A stretch of DNA of 64,000 bases from Hirundichthys speculiger (taxonomy: Eukaryota; Chordata; Actinopteri; Beloniformes; Exocoetidae): NCBI GenBank assembly GCA_018398805.1, contig JAGFBZ010002150.1, positions 1 through 64,000 on the forward strand, given 5' to 3'. Both the position numbers and the translations under genes were made by a program. Below are positions 1-13,290 of the stretch, in pieces (the first letter of the stretch is position 1; each line of letters begins with the position of its first letter). The notes under the pieces were generated by a model, which was not told the origin of the DNA, did not search any database, and saw only the letters and a list, made by a program, of their open reading frames with translations.

Positions 1-1022
1 GCTTTGATTGTGTGTGTGTGTGGTGCACAGTTATAAACAAGAAATAAATATATCAAATGTGATACATCCGCCATTTTGGATTAAGGAGGCTGACACCACC
101 GACATCTTTTTAAATCTAAATTGAAAACATTTCTGTTTAGTAAAGCCTACATGTAGTCTAAATAATAGTGTGTTAGGGCTAATAGTTATAGCCATAGTTA
201 TAGGAGCTAAGACTAGAGTAGGCTCGTCTTAATCACAGCTTCGTCATAGCTATGCTGCTATAGGCCTACGCTGCAGGGAGACGCCAACATGATCTGCTGA
301 GCGGTGTCTCCACCTCTCTTCTCCTTTTCCTTTCCTTTTTCCCCTCCCTTCTTCCTCCTCCAGCTCATTCCATAGTTAATAAGAAGCACCTTGTTACTGT
401 AACTGTGCTCCATTTTCTTTCCTGTAGTTTGTTGTGCTGTTTTGTCCCCCTTTTTTCTCTTTTCTTTCTGTATGTTTGCAGGCCAGAGTTTCCTGAGTTT
501 CAATGCTGACTTCCATCCTCTGTCCATCCCAGCGTTTACCTCCACCTGTGTGTGTAGATGTGTTCGGGGTGCCGGCTGGTGTGGTGACCTGTGATCTAGT
601 CCTCTGACCATCTCACCTCAGTGCTGCTACCTGCATCTGTTTATGTAGTCATTCATTCAGTCATTTGTGTGCTCTCCTCTTTCTGTCCTTCATCCTCTCT
701 TTGTCCTGTCTCCTCTCTCTTTTTCTTTCTTTACCAGCTGGCCTTTGGCAGGAAGGTCCCCCCATATGATCCAGGTCCTGCTCAAGGTTTCTTTCTTAAA
801 GTAGTTTTTCCTTGCCACTGTTTGGCTGAAAGGTTTTTTTTCTCCTGCTGTGGGAGTTTTTTTTTTTTACTTGCCATTTACCTGATTTGGATTTAATATT
901 ATAATTTTAGTTAATGATATTAGCTCAGGGGTCATGCTCTGGGTCTCTGTAAAGCACCTAGAAATAATTGACATTGTAACAGATGCTATACAAATAAAAT
1001 AACATTGAATTGAATTGAATTA
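1..1022 (+). mobile_element. 3' end of a LINE (non-LTR retrotransposon), cut by window start
   Basis: At 109-153 the + strand reads FKSKLKTFLFSKAYM followed by TAG (154-156). This resembles the last residues of many fish LINE reverse-transcriptase ORFs. One base seems inserted just upstream, because the preceding residues continue in another frame. About 850 bases of non-coding tail follow, with a stretch (about 770-860) typical of a widespread fish repeat, then an AATAAA-like stretch and a short ATTGA/ATTGAAT tail at 1003-1021. The family (L2-like or other) is from memory and uncertain. The 5' part lies outside the window. The copy is not functional. Confidence 0.6.
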
Positions 1023-1439
1023 CAACAGCTCTCACCAAGGCCTGAGTAATATACACATTTGATTTGTGATCCAAGGAGCACACATGGCCCTTCTTTGGTA
1101 AATAACAAGCACTGACATCTGTTCTGGACGCAGAGATCAGTGAAGGATAGTGGCGTCTTGTCTAATGCGAAGCGGCATAAAAAGGAAGCAAGTTGCTTTT
1201 TTCGCGTCTCCACCTTCCCACAGAATGTCAAACATCCTCCCCATCTTCAACCTGACAACTGTACTTGTCATCACTGGAGACTTTCTTCTATAAAAAGCAC
1301 GGAAGACTGCTTTATCACCATCAAGATCCATGCAGCGTTGCTCGGCTTCCTCTGGTGTGTCGAAGAACCATTCATTTTGGATTTATGATCAAGATTTCTA
1401 CTGATTGCGCGGTGGATTCTGTGTATCGGAATTAACGCA
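1023..1439. other. Unassigned spacer between two retroelement-like segments
   Basis: Non-repetitive sequence of mixed composition. Short open frames exist on both strands but none resembles a known protein. It may belong to the element that follows. Confidence 0.4.
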
Positions 1440-2285
1440 CGGAGGCTGCAATTGGATTCGAGGAAAACTCCACCCCCGGACGTGTTGAGAAGGTTGACAA
1501 CGGATTAAAAGATTGAAGAGATGGATCGGAAATTGGGAGCGATTCAGAACTTGAATCAACCCAAGGGATGATTCGGACTTCCTTGGGCGCTGGACAACAA
1601 TCTTGGAAGGATTCACGCGTTGATCAGGGAGAATGGCCAATAATCGGAACATTGAAGTATTCCCTCGAAGAAATCCAGCAGAACTTCAAGGCTAGACGGA
1701 GAGTGTGTCTCAGCCTGCCCCAACAATCCTTTCTGTTTTGGCTCCCTGGAAGCGCAGCCTTCAAGGCCGCTCCCTTATCTATTTCTCCTGATGCTGTTGC
1801 TTGGACGCTTCTACCGCCCATTCCCCCCTCTCCTGAGACCTTGGATCTCCAGGCTACATTCCCCCCCACCAACGACTTCGCTGGCCCCCCCTCCGCCCTG
1901 CGCACCTCCCCCCTCTCCCCGTGTGGCGATGGACTGCGCGCGACTGCGCGCGCACAGACTGTAAACGGGTTATTTGCCATCATGTTTCTAGCAATGTCCT
2001 GTGTAAGTCTGTATGCTTAATTAAATGTGGAGGTGTTTTTTTTCCCCTCAAGACGTGTCCGTTTGACAGTAGTGGAGATGTTTCTTTTTTAACCTCCACC
2101 CCTCCTTCCCCAATGTTATTTTCTTCCTCTGTAAATTGAGCGCTCTTATGCGCTGACCCAAGCACCGTTGACTCTGTCCATATGTTGTGTTGTTTTGTTT
2201 TGTATGTTTTGGACGGTGAACTAAGCAATTTGCTGTGTCGGGACGCTGGCCAGTGGCGACAAAAATTTGATTCTGATTCTGAATT
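1440..2285 (+). mobile_element. Probable retroelement fragment with TGATTC-repeat tail
   Basis: The segment ends in AAAAATTTGATTCTGATTC followed by a partial further repeat at about 2260-2285. A short tandem 3' tail like this is common on fish non-LTR elements. A 150-residue open frame (1568-2020) covers part of it, but I recognise no domain and no reverse-transcriptase motif, so it may be chance or a remnant. The 19-bp array begins directly after the tail. The class is inferred from the tail alone. Confidence 0.4.
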
Positions 2286-2295
2286 CTCTTATATC

Positions 2296-5200
2296 AGTTA
2301 GAGAGGGGTCTCCAGTTAGATGGGGGGTCTCCAGTTAGAGATGGGGGTCTCAGTTAGATGAGGGGTCTCCAGTTAGATGGGGGGTCTCCAGTTAGATGAG
2401 GGGTCTCCAGTTAGATGGAGGTCTCCAGTTAGATGAGGGGTCTCCAGTTAGATGAGGGGTCTCCAGTTAGATGGGGGGTCTCCAGTTGTAGAGATGGGTC
2501 TCCAGTTAGATGGGTCTCCTTAGATGGCTCCATTAGATAGATGAGGGTCTCCAGTTAGACGGGGGTCTCCAGTTAGACTCCTCCAGTTAGACGGGGGTGG
2601 GGGTGTGGGGGGGGATCCAGTTTAGATGGGGGGTCTCAATTAGAGAGGGGTCTCCAGTTAGAGGGGGGGGGTGGGGTGGGGGGGGGATCCAGTTAGATGG
2701 GGGGTCTCCAGTTAGATGAGGGGTCCTCCATTAGATGGGGGGTCTCATTAGATGGAGGGTCTCCAGTTAGATGAGGGAGGGTCTCCATTAGATGAGGGGT
2801 CTCCAGTTAGATGAGGGTCTCCAGTTAGATGGAGGGTCTCCAGTTAGATGAGGGGTCCAGTTGATGAGGGGTCTCCAGTTAGATGGGGGTCTCCAGTAGA
2901 TGAGGGTTCTCAGTTAGTCTCCAGTTAGATGAGGGTCTCCAGTTAGATGGAGGGTTCCAGTTAGATGAGGGTCTCAAGTGGGGGTCTCCAGTTAGATGAG
3001 GGTCTCCAGTTAGATGGAGGGTCTCCAGTTAGATGGAGGGTCTCCAGTTAGATGGGGGGTCTCCAGTTAGATGGGGGTCTCCAGTTAGATGGGGGTCTCC
3101 AGTTAGATGTTAGGGGGGGTCTCCAGTTAGATGGGGGGTCTCCAGTTAGATGAGGGGTCTCCAGTTTGGGGGGTCTCCAGTTAGACGGGGGTCTCCAGTT
3201 AGATGATGGGTCTCCAGTTAGATGAGGGGTCTCCAGTTAGATTGGGGGTCTCCAGTTAGATGGGGGTCTCCAGTTAAGGGGGTCTCCAGTTTAGACGGGG
3301 GTCTCCAGTTATGAGGGGTCTCTCCAGTTTAATGGGGGGTCTCCAGTTAGATGGGGGTCTCCAGTTAGACGGGGGGGTCTCCAGTTAGATGGGGGGTCTC
3401 CAGTTAGACGGGGGGTCTCCAGTTAGATGAGGGGTCTCCAGTTAGATGGGGGGTCTCAGTTAGATGAGGGGTCCCATTAGATGGGGGGTCTCCAGTTAGA
3501 TGGGGGGTCTCCAGTCAGGGGGTCTCAGTTAGATGAGGGGTCTCCAGTTAGATGGGGGTCTCCAGTTAGATGAGGGGTCTCCAGTTAGATGGGGGGTCTC
3601 CAGTTAGTTAAGATGGGGGGTCTCCAGTTAGATGGGGGGTCTCCAGTTAGATGAGGGGTCTCCAGTTTAGACGGGGGGTCTCCAGTTAGATTGGGGGGTC
3701 TCCAGTTTAGATGGGGGGGGTCTCCAGTTAGACGGGGGGTCTCCAGTTAGATGAGGGGTCTCCAGTTAGATGGGGGGGTCTCCAGTTTAGATGGGGGTCT
3801 CCGTCAGATGGGGGGTCTCCAGTTAGATGAGGGGTCTCCAGTTAGATAGGGGGTCTCCCAGTTAGATGAGGGGGTCTCCAGTTAGATGGGGGGTCTCCAG
3901 TTAGATGGGGGGTCTCAGTTAGATTGGGGTCTCCAGTTAGATGGGGGGTCTCCAGTTAGACTCCAGAGGGGTCTCCAGTTAGATGGGGGGTCTTCAGTTA
4001 GACGAGGGGTCTCCAGAGATGGGGGGTCTCCAGTTTAGATGAGGGGTCTCCAGTTAGACGGGGGGTCTCCAGTTAGATGGGGGGTCTTCAGTTAGATGAG
4101 GGGTCTCCAGTTAGATGAGGGGTCTCCAGTTAGACGGGGGGAGTGGGGGCTTCAGTTTTAGATGAGGGGTCTCCAGTTAGATGGGGGGTCTTCAGTTAGA
4201 TGAGGGGTCTCCAGTTAGATGGGGGGTCTCCAGTTTAGACGGGGGGTCCAGTTTAGTTAGATGGGGGTCTCCAGTTAGACGGGGAGTCTCCAGTTAGATA
4301 GGGGGTCTCCAGTTAGATGGGGGGTCTCCAGTTAGATGGGGGGTCTCCAGTTAGATGGGGGGTCTCCAGTTAGACGGGGGGTCTCCAGTTAGATGGGGGT
4401 CTGTCCCAGTTAGACGGGGGTCTCCAGTTAGATGGGGGGTCTCCAGTTAGATGAGGGGTCTCCAGTTAGATGAGGGGTCTCCATTTAGACGTTCCATTAG
4501 ACGGGGTCTCCAGTTAGATGGGGGTCTCCAGTTCTCCAGTTGGGGGTCTCCATTTAGATGAGGGGGGTCTCCAGTTAGATGAGGGGTCTCCAGTTAGATG
4601 AGGGGTCTCCAGTTAGATGAGGGGTCTCCAGTTAGACGGGGGGTCTCCAGTTAGATGGGGGGTCTCCAGTTGGACGGGGAGTCTCCAGTTAGATGAGGGG
4701 TCTCCAGTTAGATGGGGGGTCTCCAGTTAGATGAGGGGTCTCCAGTTAGATGAGGGGTCTTCAGTTAGATGGGGGGTCTCCAGTTAGATGAGGGGTCTCC
4801 AGTTAGATGAGGGGTCTTCAGTCCTCAGTTGACGGGGGGTCTCCAGTTAGACGGGGGGTCTCCAGTTAGATGGAGGGTCTCCAGTTAGATGGGGGGTCTC
4901 CAGTTAGATGAGGGGTCTCCAGTTAGACGGGGGGTCTCCAGTTAGACGGGGGGTCTTCAGTTAGATGAGGGGTCTCCAGTTAGATGAGGGGTCTCCAGTT
5001 AGATGGGGGGTCTCCAGTTAGATGGGGGGTCTCCAGTTAGATGGGGGGTTAGATGGGGTGTCTCCAGTTAGATGGGGGGTCTCCAGTTAGATGAGGGGTC
5101 TCCAGTTGGATGGGGGGTCTCCAGTTAGATGGGGGGTCTCCAGTTAGATGAGGGGTCTCCAGTTAGATGGGGGTCTCCAGTTAGACGGGGGGTTCTTCAG

Positions 5201-8200
5201 TTAGATGGGGGGTCTCCAGTTAGACGGGGTCTCCAGTTAGATGAGGGGTCTCCAGTTAGATGGGGGGTCTCTCCAGTTAGATGAGGGGTCTCCAGTTAGA
5301 TGGGGGTCTCTCCAGTTAGATGGGGGGTCTCCAGTCAGATGGGGGTCCCAGTTAGATGAGGGATCTCCAGTTAGATGGGGGGTCTCCAGTTAGAGGGGGG
5401 GTCTTCAGTTAGATGGGGGGGTCTCCAGTTAGAGGGGGGGGTCTCCAGTTTAGAGTCTCAGACGAGGGGTCTCCAGTTAGATGGGGGGTCTCCAGATAGA
5501 GGGGGGGGTCTCCAGTTAGATGGGGGGGCTCCAGTTAGATGGGGGGTCTCCAGTTAGATGAGGGGTCTCCAGTTAGATGGGGGGTCTCCAGTTAGATGAG
5601 GGGTCTCCAGTTAGATGAGGGGTCTCCAGTTAGACGAGGGGTCTCCAGTTAGACGGGGATCTCCAGTTAGATGAGGGGTCTCCAGTTGGATAGGGGGTCT
5701 CCAGTTAGATGGGGGGGTCTCCAGTTAGATGGGGGGTCTCCAGTTAGACGGGGGGTTCTTCAGTTAGATGGGGGGTCTCCAGTTAGACGGGGGGTCTCCA
5801 GTTAGATTAGGGGTCTCCAGTTGGATGAGGGATGAGGGGTCTCCAGTTAGATGAGGGGTCTCCAGTTAGATGGGGTCTCCAGGGTCTCCAGTTAGATGGG
5901 GGGTCTCCAGTTAGATGGGGGGGTCTCCAGTTAGAGATGGGGGGTCTCGGGGTTTCCAGTTAGATGAGGGGGTCTCCAGTTAGACGAGGGGTCTCCAGTT
6001 AGATGAGGGTCTCCAGTTAGATGAGGGGTCTCCAGTTAGATGGAGGGGTCTCCAGTTAGATGAGGTCTCCAGTTAGATGGGGGGGTCTCCAGTTAGAGAT
6101 GGGGGTCTCCAGTTAGAGAGGGTGGGTCTCCAGTTAGACGAGGGGGGTCTCCCGTTAGATGGGGGGTCTCCAGTTAGACGAGGGGTTTCCAGTTAGATGA
6201 GGGGTCTCCAGTTAGACGAGGGGTCTCCAGTTAGATGGGGGGTCTCCAGTTAGTGGGGGGTCTCCAGTTAGACGAGGGGTTTCCAGTTAGATGGGGGGGT
6301 CTCCAGGGAGACGGGGGTCCAGTTAGAGGGGGGTCTCCAGTTAGACGAGGGGGTCTCCAGTTAGATGAGTGGGTCTCCAGTTAGATGGGGGGTCCCAGTT
6401 GTCTCCAGTTAGATTGGGGGTCTCCAGTTAGGGTGGTCCCAGTTAGATGGGGGGTCTCCAGTTAGATGAGGGGTCTTAGAGGGGGTCTCCAGTTAGACGA
6501 GGGGTCCCAGTTAGATGGGGGGTCTCCATTTAGATGGAGGGGCTCCAGTTAGATGAGGGGTCTCCAGTTAGATGGGGGGTAGGAGGTCTCCAGTTAGATG
6601 GGGGTCTCCAGTTAGATGAGGGGTCTCCAGTTAGATGGGGGGTCTCCAGTTAGATGGGGGGTCTCCAGTTAGATGAGGGGTCTCCAGTTAGATGGAGGGT
6701 CTCCAGTTAGATGAGGGGTCTCCAGTTAGATGGGGGGTCTCCAGTTAGATGGGGGGTCTCCAGTTAGATGGAGGGTCTCCAGTTAGATGGGGGGTCTCCA
6801 GTTAGATGGGGGGTCTCCAGTTAGATGGGGGGTCTCCAGTTAGATGGGGGGTCTCCAGTTAGATGAGGGGTCTCCAGTTAGATGAGGGGTCTCCAGTTAG
6901 ATGGGGGGTCTCCAGTTAGATGGGGGGTCTCCAGTTAGATGAGGGGTCTCCAGTTAGATGGAGGGTCTCCAGTTAGATGGGGGGTCTCCAGTTAGACGAG
7001 GGGTCTCCAGTTAGATTGAGGGTCTCCAGTTAGATAAGGGGTCTCCAGTTAGATGGGGGGTCTCCAGTTAGACGAGGGGTCTCCAGTTAGATGGAGGGTA
7101 TCCAGTTAGATGAGGGGTCTCCAGTTAGATGGGGGGTCTCCAGTTAGATGGAGGGTCTCCAGTTAGATGAGGGGTTTCCAGTTAGACGGGGGGGGGGTCT
7201 CCAGTTAGAGAGGGGTCTCCAGTTAGACGGGGGTCCCAGTTAGATTAGGGGTCCCAGTTAGACGAGAGGTCTCCAGTTAGACGGGGGGTCTCCAGTTAGA
7301 CAAGGGGTCTCCAGTTAGATGGAGGGTCTCCAGTTAGATGAGGGGTTTCCAGTTAGACGGGGGGGTCTCCAGTTAGATGAGGGGTCCCAGTTAGACGGGG
7401 GGGTCTCCAGTTAGACGAGGGGTCTCCAGTTAGATGGAGGGTCTCCAGTTAGATGAGGGGTTTCCAGTTAGACGGGGGGGGTCTCCAGTTAGATGAGGGG
7501 TCTCCAGTTAGACGGGGGGGGTCTCCAGTTAGACGGGGGGTCTCCAGTTAGACGGGGGGTCTCCAGTTAGACGAGGGGTCTCCAGTTAGATGAGGGGTCT
7601 CCAGTAAGACGAGGGGTCTCCAGTAAGACGAGGGGTCTCCAGTTAGACGGGGGGTATCCAGTTAGATGGAGGGTCTCCAGTTAGAGAGGGGGGGGGGTCT
7701 CCAGTTAGACGGGGGTCTCAGTTAGACGAGGGGTCTCCAGTAAGACGAGGGGTCTCCAGTAAGACGAGGGGTCTCCAGTTAGATGAGGGGTCTCCAGTTA
7801 GACGGGGGGTCTCCAGTAAGACGAGGGGTCTCCAGTTAGATGAGGGGGTCTCCAGTTAGATGGGGGGTCTCCAGTTAGACGGGGGGTCTCAGTTAGATGG
7901 GGGTCTCCAGTTAGACGGGGGGTCTCCAGTTAGATGAGGGGTCTCCAGTTAGAACGGGGGGGGGTCTCCAGTTAGACGGGGGGTCTCAGTTAGACGAGGG
8001 GTCTCCAGTTAGATGAGGGGTCTCCAGTTAGACGGGGGGTCTCCAGTTAGACGGGGGGTCTCCAGTTAGATGAGGGGTCTCCAGTTAGATGGAGGGTCTC
8101 CAGTTAGATGAGGGTCTCCAGTTAGATGAGGGGTCTCCAGTTAGACGGGGGGTCTCCAGTTAGACGAGGGGTCTCCAGTAAGACGAGGGGTCTCCAGTAA

Positions 8201-9750
8201 GACGAGGGGTCTCCGGTTAGACGGGGGGGTCTCCAGTTAGACGGGGGGGTCTCCAGTTAGACGGGGGGTCTCCAGTTAGATGAGGGGTCTCCAGTTAGAC
8301 GAGGGGTCTCCAGTTAGACGAGGGGTCTCCAGTTAGATGAGGGGTCTCCAGTTAGATGAGGGGTCTCCAGTAAGAAGAGGGGTCTCCAGTTAGATGAGGG
8401 GTCTCCAGTAAGACGAGGGGTCTCCAGTTAGACGGGGGGTCTCCAGTTAGATGAGGGGTCTCCAGTAAGACGAGGGGTCTCCAGTTAGACGGGGGGTCTC
8501 CAGTTAGATGAGGGGTCTCCAGTTAGATGAGGGGTCTCCAGTTAGACGAGGAGTCTCCAGTTAGATGGGGGGTCTCCAGTTAGACGGGGAGTCTCCAGTT
8601 AGATGGGGGGTCTCCAGTAAGACGAGGGGTCTCCAGTTAGATGAGGGGTCTCCAGTTAGATGAGGGGTCTCCAGTTAGACGAGGGGTCTCCAGTTAGATG
8701 GGGGGTCTCCAGTTAGACGAGGGGTCTCCAGTTAGATGGGGGGTCTCCAGTTAGATGAGGGGTCTCCAGTTAGATGAGGGGTCTCCAGTTAGACGAGGAG
8801 TCTCCAGTTAGATGGGGGGTCTCCAGTTAGACGGGGGTCTCCAGTTAGATGGGGGGTCTCCAGTAAGACGAGGGGTCTCCAGTTAGATGAGGGGTCTCCA
8901 GTTAGATGAGGGGGTCTCCAGTTAGACGAGGGGTCTCCAGTTAGATGGGGGGTCTCCAGTTAGACGAGGGGTCTCCAGTTAGATGGGGGGTCTCCAGTTA
9001 GATGAGGGGTCTCCAGTTAGATGAGGGGTCTCCAGTAAGACGAGGGGTCTCCAGTTCCGAGGGGGGGTATCCAGTTTAGATGGAGGGTCTCCAGTTAGAC
9101 GAGGGGTCTCCAGTTAGATGGGGGTCTCCAGTTAGACGGGGGGTCTCCAGTTTAGATGGGGGGTCTCCAGTTAGATGAGGGGTCTCCAGTTAGATGAGGG
9201 TCTCCAGTTCCAGATGGGGGTCTCCAGTTAGACGAGGGGTCTCCAGTTAGATGGGGGTCTCCAGTTAGATGAGGGGTCTCCAGTTAGATGAGGGGTTTCC
9301 AGTTAGACGAGGGGTCTCCAGTTAGACGAGGGGTCTCCAGTTAGATGAGGGGTCTCCAGTTAGATGAGGGGTCTCCAGTAAGACGAGGGGTCTCCAGTTA
9401 GACGGGGGGTATCCAGTTAGATGGAGGGTCTCCAGTTAGACGAGGGGTCTCCAGTTAGATGAGGGGTCTCCAGTTAGATGAGGGGTCTCCAGTAAGACGA
9501 GGGGTCTCCAGTTAGACGGGGGGTATCCAGTTAGATGGAGGGTCTCCAGTTAGACGAGGGGTCTCCAGTTAGATGGGGGGTCTCCAGTTAGACGAGGGGG
9601 TCTCCAGTTAGATGAGGGGTCTCCAGTAAGACGAGGGGTCTCCAGTTAGACGAGGGGTCTCCAGTTAGATGGAGGGTCTCCAGTTAGACGAGGGGTCTCC
9701 AGTTGGATGGGGGGGTCTCCAGTTAGATGGGGGGGGGGGGTCTCCAGTTT
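2296..9750 (+). repeat. 7.4-kb minisatellite, 19-bp unit TCTCCAGTTAGATGGGGGG
   Basis: Roughly 390 copies of a 19-bp unit. Variable positions are AT or AC after AGTTAG, and GGGG or GAGG in the G run. Units with AGTAAGACGAGG appear only from about 7600 onward, so the array has regional subtypes. The left part (2296-6600) has many units with missing or extra bases, while 6600-9750 is more regular. No gene is visible inside it. The G runs are spaced too far apart for a standard G-quadruplex. Confidence 0.97.
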
Positions 9751-10277
9751 GGTCTCATTCATCCTTCCAGGTTCAGAAGAAAACAGGCTCCAGATGTGGA
9801 TCTAAAGTTTAAACCTCCCAACCTCCAGAGCTGTGATGTTGACAGGAGTCAACTTTAAACTGGTAGGATGCACCAGGAACGAAGGTCAGAGTCCTGGAGG
9901 TGGTTCCGGTCTGAGCATCATCAGGAACGAAGGTCCCCTGGTCCCGTCAGGGTTCTGGAGGTGGTTCCGGTCTGAGCATCATCAGGAACGAAGGTCCCCT
10001 GGTCCCATCAGGGTTCTGGAGGTGGTTCTGGCAGCTCCCTGGGGTTCCTTAACAGGAGGTGGATCAAGTCCTCCTCAGAAACATGATTTAATCTAATAAT
10101 TTATGATTATAATAAATTATATTTACATCAGAAAAAAACACTTTGTGATGTAAAATCACAAAATCGCAGCTTTTTAAACAAAAGTTCTTAATGTCTTTTG
10201 TAACATTTAAAAGTGTTTTTGTTTTTTGGTGTTTTTTATGTTTTCATTTTTATTTTTATTTTTATTTTTGTTTTTTC
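9751..10277. other. Spacer with a short 61-bp tandem duplication
   Basis: At 9874-10031 a segment starting AGGAACGAAGGTC recurs at 9874, 9923 and 9984 (spacings 49 and 61 bp). The rest is AT-rich and ends in T-rich sequence just before the hAT-like element. No convincing coding region. Confidence 0.6.
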
Positions 10278-10949
10278 TAGGGCTGGGCAAGGTAACGTGT
10301 TATTATAGCGTTAACTCATTAATTTATTATCGCCGACATTTATTTTATCGTGCATTAACGCATGTTGCTCACATGCTTTTATTTTGAAAAGTCTGTTTCT
10401 GGCTGCTGCAGATATGGAAGAGAATTGGCAGGTAAACATGCGGAAAAGTTAAAACAGACATGGAGACAGTAAACTTACTGAACTTTAACATTTTCATTTT
10501 CATTTTAAAGTTCTCCAGACGGAGGATTCAACAGAAACAAGGTTATTTGTTTGAACTCCCCGTTAAAAGTTTCTGCTGTTACCTCAGAAATTATTGTTTT
10601 AATGTTCTGATTGTGACTCAGGATTTTGTTGGTAGACTTTATTTTTTATAAAAACAGGATGACATTAATGCCCCGGCAGTGACAATAAGCTTTATTTTAT
10701 TTTACATTTTTTTAAACGAGATTTACACTAAATGTGTGTTACTGACAAGTGCTGATGTTAAAAGTGTTTGAACAACAAATGTTATGGCACTTTAGTTCAT
10801 ATGGCAGCAGAACATTTAAATAAAAGTGACCTTTACACTACTGTTGAATTCATTATTTGATTTTGAGAATACAATGAGATTAATCGCGATTAATCAGGGA
10901 AATCATGCGATTAATCGCGATTAAAAATGTTAATCGTTGCCCGGCTCTA
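10278..10949. mobile_element. Non-autonomous hAT-like element (MITE-type)
   Basis: The ends are inverted repeats: TAGGGCTGGGCAA at 10278-10290, and TTGCCCGGCTCTA at 10937-10949, whose reverse complement differs at two of 13 bases. Flanking 8-mers are GTTTTTTC on the left and ATTTTTTC on the right, an 8-bp target duplication with one mismatch, as expected for hAT transposons. ATTAATCGCGATTAATC motifs near the right end (10879-10925) are typical of a fish MITE family. There is no transposase, so it could only move with help from an autonomous element. Confidence 0.75.
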
Positions 10950-11889
10950 ATTTTTTCATTAAACATCATTAAATCTTCTAAACGGAGATGTTCTGAGCGG
11001 CATTCTCAACGTGTCGTTGCAACTCTCCGACCATCAGGGGGCGGAGCTTGAGTCCACCTGTGCAGGTGTCTAAACCGTCCCAGAAGCTCTGAGGAACGAC
11101 CACAGCTCCCAGCTGAACTCCAGAGGTCCCGGTTTCAGCTCCGGTTTCATCCGTACGCCACCACGTTGAAAAAGCTTTGCTGTTTGAGAAGAAGCTGCAG
11201 CTCTGAAGTACCGAGATGGAGAGACGTGACTATCTGAGCTCCAGACGTCTGCAGGAGCAGGAGGAGGAGAAGTGAGGAGGTGGAACAGTACTGGAGCTTT
11301 TACATGCAGATAAACTCAGGACAGTAACGGTGGTTTCCAGGCAGGTGACGGGTGGTGGAGCAGGAGCTGGAATCAGAGCTGAAGGGCTCCTGACAGACAG
11401 CAGGTGAACATCTTCATCTCCACATTAACCTCCATGGAGGGAAGAAGAAGCCAGCAGCAGTAGATCAGCAGCAGCTCATTATCCTCCTCTGATGTCCTCA
11501 GCATCAAAGACACTCAGAACAGGACGGACCTCAGCTCTGTCAGGAGGAGCAGGAGTCCAGCTGAGAAGAAAGTCTGACCGCTGAGCCACTACAGCAGGTA
11601 TAACAGCAGGTATAACAGCAGGTGTTACAGCAGGTCCAGGAAACGGCGACGGACGCAGCGAGACGGTCCACGTCAGCGCTGCCGTGGTGTCTGTCCAGTC
11701 AGGGATGAGTCAGCTTTAACATCTTCATCACACAGAAGCTCGCCTGCTGTCCTTCCCGCTCAAACATCTGCTTCCTGAGCAGCGTTTGAGAAACACGCAC
11801 AGGTAGACTCCAGGTGGCGCTCAAGCTCCTCCCCCTTCACCCTCGACCTGTCAGTAGAGCAGCTGCTCAGAGTCAGGAGCTGAAGATGT
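10950..11889. other. Non-repetitive spacer, no gene recognised
   Basis: Mixed unique sequence. It includes a CTCF-like motif (listed separately) and short purine-rich stretches around 11250-11280. A short TATAACAGCAGG repeat lies near 11595-11630. No exon or RNA gene was recognised. Confidence 0.5.
11031..11044 (+). promoter_or_regulatory. CTCF-like motif
   Basis: CCATCAGGGGGCGG matches the familiar vertebrate CTCF core (CCACCAGGGGGCGC) at 12 of 14 positions. The consensus is from memory. A single motif match is weak evidence of binding. Confidence 0.3.
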
Positions 11890-13290
11890 CAACAGCAGAG
11901 ACCTCCAGAGACCTTCAGAGACCTCCAGAGACCTCCAGAGACCTTTAGAGACCTCCAGAGACCTCCAGAGACCTTCAGAGACCTTCAGAGACCTCCAGAG
12001 ACCTCCAGAGACCTTCAGAGACCTTCAGAGACCTCCAGAGACCTTCAGAGACCTCCAGAGACCTTTAGAGACCTCCAGAGACCTCCAGAGACCTTCAGAG
12101 ACCTTCAGAGACCTCCAGAGACCTCCAGAGACCTTCAGAGACCTTCAGAGACCCCCAGAGACCTTTAGAGACCTCCAGAGACCTCCAGAGACCTTCAGAG
12201 ACCTTCAGAGACCTCCAGAGACCTCCAGAGACCTTCAGAGACCTTTAGAGACCTCCAGAGACCTCCAGAGACCTTCCAGAGACCCCAGAGACCTTCAGAG
12301 ACCTCCAGAGACCTCCAGAGACCTCGAGACCTCCAGAGACCTCCAGAGACCTCCAGAGACCTCCAGAGACCTTTAGAGACCTCCAGAGACCTTCAGAGAC
12401 CTCCAGAGACCTCCAGAGATCTTCAGAGACCTCCAGAGACCTTCAGAGACCTCCAGAGACCTTCGGAGACCTCCAGAGACCTTCAGAGACCTCCAGAGAC
12501 GTGCAGAGACCTTCAGAGGACTTCAGAGACCTCCAGAGACGTGCAGAGACCTTCAGAGACCTCCAGAGACCTTCAGAGACCTCCAGAGACTTTCAGAGAC
12601 GTGCAGGGATCTCCAGAGACCTCCAGAGACCTTCAGAGACCTTCAGAGACGTGCAGGGATCTCCAGAGACCTCCAGAGACCTCCAGAGGACTTCAGAGAC
12701 CTCCAGAGACGTGCAGAGACCTCCAGAGACCTCCAGAGACCTTCAGAGACCTTCAGAGACCTCCAGAGACCTTCAGAGACCTTCAGAGACCTCCAGAGAC
12801 CTTCAGAGACTTCCAGAGACCTTCAGAGATGTGCAGGGATCTCCAGAGACCTCCAGAGACCTCCAGAGACCTTCAGAGACCTCCAGATACCTTCAGAGAC
12901 CTCCAGAGACCGTCAGAGACGTGCAGGGATCTCCAGAGACCTCCAGAGACCTTCAGAGACGTGCAGGGATCTCCAGAGACCTCCAGAGACCTTCAGAGAC
13001 CTTCAGAGACCTCCAGAGACCTTCGGAGACCTCCAGAGACCTTCAGGGACGTGCAGGGATCTCCAGAGACCTCCAGAGACCTTCAGAGACCTTCAGAGAC
13101 CTCCAAAGAAGACCTCCAGAGACCTCCAGAGACGTCCAGAGACCTTCAGAGACCTCAGAGACCTTCAGAGACCTCCAGAGACGTGCAGAGACCTTCAGAG
13201 ATCAGAGACCTTCAGAGACCTTCAGAGACCTTCAGAGGCCTTCAGAGACATCCAGAGACCTTCAAAGACCTTCAGAGACCTTGAAAACTG
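11890..13290 (+). repeat. 10-bp minisatellite AGAGACCTCC / AGAGACCTTC
   Basis: About 140 copies of a 10-bp unit, with CC or TT at positions 8-9. From about 12500 rightward, GTGCAGAGAC or GTGCAGGGAT units are interspersed and form longer composite repeats. Because 30 bp is ten codons, stop-free frames such as RDLQRPSET arise. They are not genes. Confidence 0.95.
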
